A DNA stretch of 6,232 nt from Thermogutta sp. (GTDB lineage: Bacteria > Planctomycetota > Planctomycetia > Pirellulales > Thermoguttaceae). Location of the stretch: NCBI RefSeq assembly GCF_014359955.1, contig NZ_JACIYL010000206.1, positions 1-6,232 of the forward strand, written 5' to 3'. The position numbers were made by a program, and so were the translations under genes. The notes under the pieces were generated by a model. It saw nothing but the letters and a program-made list of their open reading frames with translations. It was not told the origin of the DNA and did not search any database. This document shows positions 1 to 5,522 of this stretch, in pieces; position 1 is the stretch's first letter, and each line of letters opens with the position of its first letter.

Positions 1-941
1 GATCGGCCGTTCAAACCGCAGAAGGCGCAGTGACGCTTTTGCCCCCACCAGCAACCCCGGGACATTTCAAAAAACAGCACCGGCTCGAAGAAGCTCTGCA
101 AGTCGCTCGCTTCGTAACGGGCGAAGAAATCGTCAAAGTCCGGATAGGGGAGATGATCCAGATCCTCGACAAGCGTGCTGTCCGGCAAATCGTCGGCTTG
201 CGGGCCATTCAGCACGGGGAGTGTGCTCGAGGGTGGAGACGCACAAGAAGTGGCCCGACGCTGGGTAAACTTCTGCACATCCTGCCGGGATATAATCCCA
301 TGCGGAAGCGGACCGTGGAACTGCCCCGCTTGCAGTCGGGCGACAAATTCAGGGAAGGTATGATCGGCTTCCCCCAGAAACACATAGTCAATTTCCGGGA
401 ATTTCTCGGCCAGGGCAACTCCCATTTCCCCTTCGCAGGCGGCCCCACCGAAGACGATGGTCACCGTGGGGCAGATGGCCTTGATTCGCCTGGCCAGGGC
501 CAGAGACGGCATCGTCTGCTGAAACGTCGTTGCAAAGCCGACCACCAGGGCCTGTTGCCACGGGTAAGCGGCCGCCGCCCTTTCCAGAAAGGTCTTTGCC
601 TCTTTCGTCAACCGCGTAAATTCATCTTCGTCCCGGGCTGAGAAGTCGGGATCAGCCGCTCGCAGGACCTCCTCGATGTATTCCTGGTTGCTCGTTGGAA
701 ACCGTCCAAAGTAGTGGCAAGAAAACAGCCGTTCTCCTCCCAGCGTGAACGCGAAATGGTCGGCAATCCACTGATAGAGGTCGTAGCCAATCTGCTCGGC
801 GAAATCGTAATTGAGGTACAGAATGCGACAGGGAATCCCCCTGCGCTGGACCGCTGCCTTCAGCAAACTCAGTCCCAAATTCGGCCAGCGCAGATTGGCA
901 AACGGCATATTGACGAGAACGACTTCCCGCGTCTGCTCCAT
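1..941 (-). CDS. RiPP maturation radical SAM protein 1-like, cobalamin-binding (3' end outside window)
   Basis: The enzyme probably modifies a ribosomally made peptide by radical SAM chemistry; this family is usually annotated as a RiPP maturation radical SAM C-methyltransferase. Only the first 313 residues are present. Residues 6-14 (EVVLVNMPF) are the typical family start. Residues 130-200 form a B12-binding-like Rossmann region containing VGFATTFQQ (134-142) and FGGAACEGEMG (164-174). Residues 294-312 hold SRGCWWG...HCAFCGLNG with Cys297, Cys305 and Cys308, the atypical C-x7-C-x2-C cluster motif of this family in place of the usual C-x3-C-x2-C. Most of the radical SAM barrel and the C-terminus lie left of position 1. 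The ATG at 941 is chosen because AGGGA lies 8 bases upstream and the family motif begins directly after it. The frame stays open further upstream, so a longer form is possible but unlikely. It is divergent from the DUF362 operon. The family call is from recognised motifs; substrate and reaction are unknown. Confidence 0.88.
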   Translation of the reverse strand, partial: MEQTREVVLVNMPFANLRWPNLGLSLLKAAVQRRGIPCRILYLNYDFAEQIGYDLYQWIADHFAFTLGGERLFSCHYFGRFPTSNQEYIEEVLRAADPDFSARDEDEFTRLTKEAKTFLERAAAAYPWQQALVVGFATTFQQTMPSLALARRIKAICPTVTIVFGGAACEGEMGVALAEKFPEIDYVFLGEADHTFPEFVARLQAGQFHGPLPHGIISRQDVQKFTQRRATSCASPPSSTLPVLNGPQADDLPDSTLVEDLDHLPYPDFDDFFARYEASDLQSFFEPVLFFEMSRGCWWGQKRHCAFCGLNGR

Positions 942-949
942 GAAACAGT

Positions 950-954
950 TCCCT
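950..954 (-). promoter_or_regulatory. Ribosome binding site of the radical SAM gene
   Basis: The minus strand reads AGGGA, followed by an 8-base spacer and the ATG at 941. This supports 941 as the start although the frame has no stop for another 172 codons upstream. Confidence 0.55.
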
Positions 955-1261
955 GATTTTTGGACGAAAAGCCATGCAACAAGCTGCCCATCGCGCTGGG
1001 CCGACCCCACCAACTCAAACGCAGCCGCGAGGCTCCCAGCTTCCGCCCTGCACCGGCGGGTCTCCCCTGCCAGACGTCGGCCTTCGCGTACCGCCTCTAT
1101 TGTATCCCGGATTTCGCCCTGCTGAGGACACAAAAAGGTGCCCTGCCTCGCGAACTGGTTGCGGCTGACTTGTTTGAAGCGTCCATCGACGAGCGAGCAA
1201 CCTGGCGCTATCCGGGGAACTGAACCGTCCGGCAGGGACCCGAGGAAATGACCGCGGCCGT

Positions 1262-1293
1262 GCGAACGAACGAGAATCCGCACGCACGTTCGC
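1262..1293. repeat. Short inverted repeat between divergent genes
   Basis: GCGAACG (1262-1268) is matched by its reverse complement CGTTCGC (1287-1293), with centres 25 bases apart. It lies just downstream of the minus-strand promoter candidate, so a regulator site is possible. Chance is equally possible in GC-rich DNA. Confidence 0.25.
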
Positions 1294-1308
1294 CTGTCAA
1301 GCGAGTTT

Positions 1309-1336
1309 ATTATTTTTTGACATACGCGCTTGTAAA
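1309..1336 (-). promoter_or_regulatory. Candidate sigma70-like promoter for the radical SAM gene
   Basis: On the minus strand TTTACA (1336-1331, 5 of 6 matches to the -35 consensus) is followed after 16 bases by AATAAT (1314-1309, 5 of 6 matches to the -10 consensus). Transcription would start near 1302, giving a leader of about 360 bases before the radical SAM start. A second isolated -10-like TACAAT lies at 1104-1099 on the same strand but has no recognisable -35. Consensus-based inference only. Confidence 0.35.
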
Positions 1337-1358
1337 ATCTCGCCGCGGTGGATATGCT
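1330..1358 (+). promoter_or_regulatory. Candidate promoter for the DUF362-polyferredoxin operon
   Basis: TTGTAA (1330-1335) and TATGCT (1353-1358) are separated by 17 bases; each matches 4 of 6 consensus positions. It would start transcription near 1365, about 115 bases before the DUF362 start. A perfect TTGACA at 1317-1322 lies upstream but has no -10 at a usable distance. The proposed -35 overlaps the -35 of the minus-strand candidate, so the two promoters could compete. Confidence 0.25.
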
Positions 1359-1468
1359 GTTAGACAGGTTATCATGTACCGAATTACCACAAATTTCCTG
1401 CCTGCGCTCTGAGCAAGCATTCTGTCGGGGACTCGATTGACCGGAGTCTCGCCTCATTCCTTTTGCAT

Positions 1469-1475
1469 GGGGGGA
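1469..1475 (+). promoter_or_regulatory. Ribosome binding site deciding the DUF362 start
   Basis: GGGGGGA ends 6 bases before the ATG at 1482. A longer frame could begin at TTG 1437 or ATG 1467, but those starts lack a good purine-rich site and would bury the Tat signal behind 5-15 extra residues. Confidence 0.6.
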
Positions 1476-1481
1476 TCACCA

Positions 1482-2417
1482 ATGCACGCGAAATCGACTC
1501 GCCGGGAGTTTCTCTGGCAATCCGCGGTCGCTACGGGAGGACTCTTGCTGCCTGCCCAGTTGAGCTGGGCCGCGCCATCGGAAACCAAGATGGCCATCAC
1601 AAAATGGACGGGACCAGCCCCGCAGTCACCCACCGAATTCGCAAAGATCGCCACGCAACTCACCGAGCAGGCTGTGGCGGCTCTCGGTGGAATGTCTCGG
1701 TTCGTCAAGCGCGGGGACGTGGTCTGGATCAAGCCGAACATCGGGTGGGACCGCACGCCGGAACTGGCCGCCAACACCAATCCCGATGTCGTCGCCACTC
1801 TCGTCCGCCTCTGCCTGGACGCGGGAGCCAAGGTGGTCAAAGTCGGCGACAATCCCTGCGATCTGCCCCAGAAGGCTTACGCCTCGAGCGGGATCGCCGA
1901 CGCCGCCCGGAAGGCCGGTGCGCAGGTCATCTTCCTCGACCGCGATCGTTTCCGGGAAATGAACATCAAAGGCGAGCGGGTAAAAACCATCCCCGTTTAT
2001 CCAGAGATCGTGGAAAGCGACGTGGTCATCAACGTCCCCATCGCCAAGCACCACGTCCTGGCCACGGCCACGCTGTGCATGAAAAACTACATGGGCGTCA
2101 TCGAAAACCGCCGCGTTTTCCACCAGGATATTCCCACCTGCCTCGCCGACATTACGCGGTTCATGCGGCCAAGTTTGTGCTTGCTGGATTGCACGCGGGT
2201 CATGCTCGCTCATGGTCCGAAGGGCGGTAACATCCAGGACGTGGCGGTTCGGCTGACGCTGGCCGCCGGAACGGACATCGTCGCCCTGGATGCCTTCGGG
2301 GCGGAAATGCTGGGACGCAAGCCGACGGACATCGGCTCCATCGTGAAAGGGCATGAGGTGGGTCTGGGGACCATGGATTACCGCTCGCTGCAACCCAAGG
2401 AGATCACCCTTTCATGA
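1482..2417 (+). CDS. Tat-exported DUF362 domain protein
   Basis: This 311-residue protein belongs to the DUF362 family, whose biochemical role is not established; many members are fused to, or encoded beside, 4Fe-4S ferredoxins. The N-terminus is a Tat signal: STRREFL (residues 5-11), a hydrophobic stretch to about residue 27, and a likely cleavage site after SWA (28-30), so the mature protein should be outside the cytoplasmic membrane. The DUF362 core follows, with VWIKPNIGWD (81-90), VGDNP (121-125), VVINVPIAKHH (181-191) and CMKNYMGVIENR (199-210). Six cysteines are scattered (111, 126, 199, 220, 233, 237) and none forms a ferredoxin motif, so the protein has no cluster of its own by sequence. 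Its stop overlaps the next start (ATGA at 2414-2417), which implies translational coupling and a shared task with the polyferredoxin. Family call is firm; function is inferred only from context. Confidence 0.9.
   Translation: MHAKSTRREFLWQSAVATGGLLLPAQLSWAAPSETKMAITKWTGPAPQSPTEFAKIATQLTEQAVAALGGMSRFVKRGDVVWIKPNIGWDRTPELAANTNPDVVATLVRLCLDAGAKVVKVGDNPCDLPQKAYASSGIADAARKAGAQVIFLDRDRFREMNIKGERVKTIPVYPEIVESDVVINVPIAKHHVLATATLCMKNYMGVIENRRVFHQDIPTCLADITRFMRPSLCLLDCTRVMLAHGPKGGNIQDVAVRLTLAAGTDIVALDAFGAEMLGRKPTDIGSIVKGHEVGLGTMDYRSLQPKEITLS
2397..2402 (+). promoter_or_regulatory. Ribosome binding site of the polyferredoxin gene, inside the DUF362 gene
   Basis: AAGGAG lies within the last codons of the DUF362 gene, 11 bases before the ATG at 2414. 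The spacer is slightly long, but with the ATGA overlap it fixes this start and supports coupled translation. Confidence 0.6.
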
Positions 2418-4054
2418 AACGACGTCTGCCCTTTCGCCGGTGGATACGGCGGGTGGTGCAGATTGTTTTCCTGCTGGGCTTTATAGGGCTGATCCTCGCC
2501 ACCCGCCCTGCTCCCGGAGAAACACCCTCCTGGTGGCTCAAAGCGTATTTTCTGGCCGACCCACTCATCCTGGTGATGACGGTCCTGGCGGCGCACGCGG
2601 TGCCGCTTTTGGCTCTCTTTTCACTCGTGACGGTCGTGCTCACCCTCATTCTGGGCCGCGTTTTCTGCGGTTGGATCTGCCCCCTGGGCACTGTTCATGC
2701 CGTGACGGGCTGGGCTCTGGACAAAGTCCAGAAGCCCGCCAAACGCCGTGACACTTTTTCGCCCTGGCAAAAAGCGAAGTATTACATCCTGGGCGGGGCA
2801 CTCGTCATGGCCCTTATGGGAGGACACTGGATCACCACTTTTGATCCACTGGTCCTCCTCTATCGCACGGTGACGACCTCTCTCCTGCCGGCCGCCCAAT
2901 GGGGCATTGAGACGGGAGCCAACGCGGTCTATCAGGCAGATCCCCGGTTGGGCGGTTTCAAGCTGACGAGTGTCACGGAACCGGCTTATCAGTATCTCCG
3001 CAATCACGTGTTTGTCATTCCCAAGCAGGCGTTTTTGGGGACGGGGCTGATTCTCGCCTTTTTCATCGCCATTGTGGCGGCCAATGCTTACCGGCGGCGA
3101 TTCTGGTGCCGATATGTGTGTCCGCTGGGGGCCCTGCTGGGGCTGCTCGCTAAATGGCCCTTGCTCCGCCGGAAGGTCGCCGCGGAGAGTTGCAACGAAT
3201 GTGGGCTGTGCACCACGGCGTGTCATGGGGCTTCGGCGAGTGGATTTGGCACGGGCTGGAAGCCCAGCGAGTGCTTTGTGTGCCTGAATTGCTCGACAAC
3301 CTGTCCCCGCGATGCGTGTGCATTCACGTTCCAGCCGGCTGTCTGGCGCAAGGAACCCGCCGTCCAGCCGGTGGGGCTGACCCGTCGGGGCGTGCTTTGG
3401 GCGGCAGCGGGAGGATTGGCGGGTTTTGCGTTTCTGCGGGCAACGCCGCAGGGACGCGGCTCGGTCTATCATCCCCGCCTCATCCGCCCACCCGGGTCCC
3501 GGCCCGAACCGGACTTCCTCGCCCGCTGCACGGCCTGCGGCATGTGCATGAAAGTATGTCCCACCGGCGGCCTGCAACCTGCCATCACAGAAGCCGGGCT
3601 GGAAGGCCTGTTCACGCCTCATCTGGTGCCGATCATCGGATACTGCGATTACACCTGCACGGCCTGCGGGCATGTGTGCCCCACGGAGGCGATCCGGCCA
3701 CTTACAGAGGAGGAAAAACACCAGATCAAGATCGGTCTGGCCGCGTTCGATGTGACACGCTGCATTCCCTATGTGTACGGCCGGAATTGCGTGGTGTGCG
3801 AAGAGCACTGCCCCATCCCGGAAAAGGCCATCTACTGCGTGGAAACCGAGGTGGAACTCCGCGAAGAGAAAAAACGGCGAATCAAGCTGCCCAAAGTCGA
3901 CCCGGAAAAATGCATCGGCTGCGGTGTCTGCGAATATGTGTGTCCGCTTGATGATGCCCCCGGTATTCGGGTGATCACGACAAACGAAACCCGCCACGCC
4001 CGCCACCAGGCCCTTTTGCCGGAAGTCGAAGGCGAAGAAGAGCTGCCGTACTGA
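2414..4054 (+). CDS. Membrane polyferredoxin, NapH-like region joined to a NapG/MauM-like ferredoxin module
   Basis: This 546-residue protein probably passes electrons across or along the cytoplasmic membrane. Hydrophobic segments at about 14-30, 50-80, 123-140 and 206-224 form a NapH/NosR/CcoG-type membrane part with FCGWICP (Cys85, Cys89) and WCRYVCP (Cys232, Cys236). Two 4Fe-4S motifs follow: Cys260/263/266/270 and Cys287/290/293/297. A twin-arginine helix resembling a Tat signal then appears (TRRGVLW at 323-329, hydrophobic to about 341). The C-terminal part has four more cluster motifs: Cys372/375/378/382, Cys411/415/418/422 (C-x3-C-x2-C-x3-C), Cys450/459/462/466 (C-x8-C-x2-C-x3-CP) and Cys500/503/506/510. 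The third, with its long first gap, resembles NapG/MauM ferredoxins. This gives potential for six 4Fe-4S clusters. No catalytic domain is visible, so it is a carrier; its donor and acceptor are unknown. Cotranscribed and coupled with DUF362. Confidence 0.9.
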   Translation: MKRRLPFRRWIRRVVQIVFLLGFIGLILATRPAPGETPSWWLKAYFLADPLILVMTVLAAHAVPLLALFSLVTVVLTLILGRVFCGWICPLGTVHAVTGWALDKVQKPAKRRDTFSPWQKAKYYILGGALVMALMGGHWITTFDPLVLLYRTVTTSLLPAAQWGIETGANAVYQADPRLGGFKLTSVTEPAYQYLRNHVFVIPKQAFLGTGLILAFFIAIVAANAYRRRFWCRYVCPLGALLGLLAKWPLLRRKVAAESCNECGLCTTACHGASASGFGTGWKPSECFVCLNCSTTCPRDACAFTFQPAVWRKEPAVQPVGLTRRGVLWAAAGGLAGFAFLRATPQGRGSVYHPRLIRPPGSRPEPDFLARCTACGMCMKVCPTGGLQPAITEAGLEGLFTPHLVPIIGYCDYTCTACGHVCPTEAIRPLTEEEKHQIKIGLAAFDVTRCIPYVYGRNCVVCEEHCPIPEKAIYCVETEVELREEKKRRIKLPKVDPEKCIGCGVCEYVCPLDDAPGIRVITTNETRHARHQALLPEVEGEEELPY

Positions 4055-4087
4055 AGCGGCGTCCGCAATCCTGGACAGCCGGTGGTC

Positions 4088-4342
4088 GGTTGATTCAGAC
4101 CGGGCACGTGCCGGCCCATCCTCCTCGTTACCGGCGAACCGATCAGCCCCCGGTAGGGGCCACTGATGGATTGCCCCCCAACCGAACTGCGATAGATGTG
4201 TCCTGCGCTCACGTGTTCCAAGGGCGGTTCCTGAATCACTTCCACCAGGGAAGGGCCATCCAAGATTAACAAAAGAGCCTGACAAGCAGTCGCCGTAAGA
4301 CGGTGGGCACTCGTCCCGTCCGATGGAAAAATGGTTGATTCA
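4088..4342 (+). repeat. Pair of 10-base direct repeats, second copy inside a palindrome
   Basis: GGTTGATTCA occurs at 4088-4097 and again at 4333-4342. The second copy is part of the perfect palindrome GTTGATTCAAC (4334-4344). A looser pair, TGACAAGCAGT (4280-4290) and TGACAGGCAGT (4360-4370), lies exactly 80 bases apart. These could be protein binding sites or chance. Confidence 0.25.
4142..4167. terminator. Hairpin, possible terminator of the DUF362-polyferredoxin operon
   Basis: ATCAG plus CCCC (4142-4150) pairs with GGGG (4156-4159) and CTGAT (4163-4167) around a 5-base loop, with a CCA bulge in the right arm. It lies 88 bases after the polyferredoxin stop. There is no T-run on either side, so an intrinsic terminator is doubtful; it could stabilise the 3' end instead. 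Confidence 0.3.
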
Positions 4343-4563
4343 ACGTCAAACGGTGGCCGTGACAGGCAGTTCTTTGGGCTGAATCTCACGCATCCAAGGA
4401 CGTGCCGATGTTCGGGCCCTTTTTCCAGCCGCCGAGGAAAGCGAGGCTGCATCACATGGTGTAGCTGGGTCCTGTAAAATGAAACGGGTAAAATGGCCTA
4501 TTTCCCAGGACATGGTTCTCGAAGAGTTGTTGCCCATTCGGTTACACAGTTTCTTTCTTGCTC

Positions 4564-4569
4564 GGGGAG
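4564..4569 (+). promoter_or_regulatory. Ribosome binding site deciding the protease start
   Basis: GGGGAG lies 4 bases before the GTG at 4574. The upstream ATG at 4493 has no comparable site, and the 27 residues it would add (Ser/Arg/Val-rich, not hydrophobic) do not resemble the family N-terminus. Confidence 0.5.
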
Positions 4570-4573
4570 CGTT

Positions 4574-5305
4574 GTGAATTCCTTTCAACCTCATGAAACA
4601 CCCTACGACCTGTACTTCACGATCGCAGGAATCCCGGTGCGGGTCCATCCGTTTTTCTGGGTTGTGGCGGCTTTCCTGGGAATCAGTGCAGGCGACCTTT
4701 TCAGTTTGGTCGGCTGGGTCCTCGCGGTCTTCATAGCGGTCCTCGTCCACGAACTGGGCCACGCCCTGACAATGCGGGCCTTTGGATATTATCCTCGCAT
4801 CACACTCTACGGTCTGGGTGGATACACCGAGTACGGGATGCGGGACGCATTCGTCCGACCGCCGCGTGCTCCAGGGCGAATTCTCATCCTGGCGGCCGGG
4901 CCTGGCACCGGTTTCCTCCTCGCCGCGGTCCTGGCAGCCGTGCTTCTGGCTCTTGGCCACCCCGTGGCCGCCTTTGTCGGCTGGCCGATCGGGGTTTATG
5001 TGGTCACCAACCTCGGTCAGCCCTGGATGACCGATTTCGTGAATTCCCTCTTTTTCGTGACGGTGGGCTGGGGAATTCTCAATCTGCTTCCAGTCCTTCC
5101 CCTCGACGGCGGTCAAATCCTCCGCGAGATTCTCGGGCTCCGTGATCCAAGCTGGGGAACTTTTCGGGCGGCGCAGGTCTCTTTTCTGGTGGGGGCAGGC
5201 ATCGCGTTTTGGGCTGCCCTCTCCAGCAACTTTTTCCTGGCGATCCTCTTCGGGTATTTGGCGTTTATGAACTATCAACTGCTCCGCGGCCCACGCTTGT
5301 GGTGA
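4574..5305 (+). CDS. Site-2 protease family (M50) membrane metalloprotease
   Basis: This 243-residue integral membrane protein is a zinc metalloprotease of the M50 family, which cuts substrates within or near the membrane. HELGH at 59-63 supplies the two zinc-binding histidines (59, 63) and the catalytic Glu60. NLLPVLPLDGG at 170-180 supplies the third ligand, Asp178. Hydrophobic segments lie at about 25-37, 47-66, 102-127, 155-173, 199-218 and 220-237. GLGGY (80-84) and the AAGPGTG loop (107-113) are also typical of the family. No PDZ or CBS domain is present, so it is a minimal version without a visible regulatory module. The GTG at 4574 is chosen for its ribosome site and because the product then begins close to the family's usual YDLYF...IPVRVHPFFW segment; ATG 4493 would give 270 residues. 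It is separated from the polyferredoxin by 519 bases and is probably transcribed on its own. The substrate is unknown. Confidence 0.88.
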   Translation: MNSFQPHETPYDLYFTIAGIPVRVHPFFWVVAAFLGISAGDLFSLVGWVLAVFIAVLVHELGHALTMRAFGYYPRITLYGLGGYTEYGMRDAFVRPPRAPGRILILAAGPGTGFLLAAVLAAVLLALGHPVAAFVGWPIGVYVVTNLGQPWMTDFVNSLFFVTVGWGILNLLPVLPLDGGQILREILGLRDPSWGTFRAAQVSFLVGAGIAFWAALSSNFFLAILFGYLAFMNYQLLRGPRLW

Positions 5306-5522
5306 ACCGAAGACCACGGATCAGATCAGTCCCAAAGTCGCACACTTAAGTCAGATGTCCGCATGAAAAGACCGGAGCGGATCCCGGCGGCCCAGCGAGG
5401 GTGGTCCGATTTTCCGGCCTGCTTCCTGGACACTCGCCACTCCTCGCGAAACCTGTAAATTTGGGAACGGGCGACGGTGTGTCGCTCCATCCAGGGATGT
5501 TTTCGCCGGGGTGGGAGCAACG
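5306..5522. other. Convergent intergenic gap
   Basis: These 217 bases lie between the 3' ends of the protease and ATPase genes. No strong hairpin followed by a T-run was found for either direction. Minus-strand frames here (from 5805 and 5758) run on from inside the ATPase gene in other frames and look like shadows. Confidence 0.55.

Larger units (their letters stand above)
942..1481. other. Divergent intergenic region without a confident gene
   Basis: These 540 bases separate the divergent radical SAM and DUF362 genes. The part nearer the radical SAM gene (942-1300) is GC-rich and has several overlapping open frames on both strands, all rich in Arg and Pro and with no family signature. The part at 1300-1375 is AT-rich and holds the promoter candidates. 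On the minus strand a GTG frame from 1287 to 1015 would encode 90 residues ending GGSWEPRGCV. An internal GTG at 1053 in that frame has GGGGAG 8 bases upstream and would give a 12-residue peptide. Neither is convincing enough to call as a gene. The frame of the radical SAM gene itself also stays open through the whole region up to about 1475. Confidence 0.6.
4055..4573. other. Gene-poor gap after the polyferredoxin operon
   Basis: No coding region with a recognisable family is seen in these 519 bases on either strand. A minus-strand frame from 4455 crosses into the polyferredoxin gene, but its composition is not protein-like. The gap holds a bulged hairpin (4142-4167), a 10-base palindrome GGCACGTGCC (4103-4112), a 10-base direct repeat, and TAAAAT (4475-4480), which could be a -10 element for the protease gene although no -35 is evident. 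Its last 81 bases (4493-4573) are open in the protease frame and would encode a 27-residue extension if the ATG at 4493 were used. Confidence 0.6.

Noticed and set aside
30..641. 203-codon plus-strand frame opposite the radical SAM gene
   Set aside because: The minus strand encodes a clear radical SAM N-terminus through the same bases; the plus product has no features.
1097..1186. 29-residue minus-strand ORF starting at ATG 1186 as a RiPP precursor
   Set aside because: There is no ribosome binding site, no leader or core features, and it lies in the same GC-rich stretch as several equally weak frames.
1626..2393. 255-codon minus-strand frame and a 255-codon plus-strand frame (1463-2230) overlapping DUF362
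   Set aside because: Both are shadows of the DUF362 gene in other frames, with Arg/His/Gly-rich products lacking any motif.
2621..4285. 554-codon open frame on the minus strand opposite the polyferredoxin
   Set aside because: It is an antisense shadow produced by GC-rich codon use. The product is rich in Arg/Gly/Pro/His with no domain, whereas the plus strand has eight ordered cysteine motifs.
3832..4455. 207-codon minus-strand frame covering the gap and the end of the polyferredoxin
   Set aside because: More than 200 bases lie antisense to the polyferredoxin C-terminus, and the part over the gap has no recognisable domain or ribosome site.
4346..5317. 323-codon minus-strand frame opposite the protease
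   Set aside because: It is a low-complexity, charged product with no family features and lies entirely opposite a gene with intact M50 motifs.
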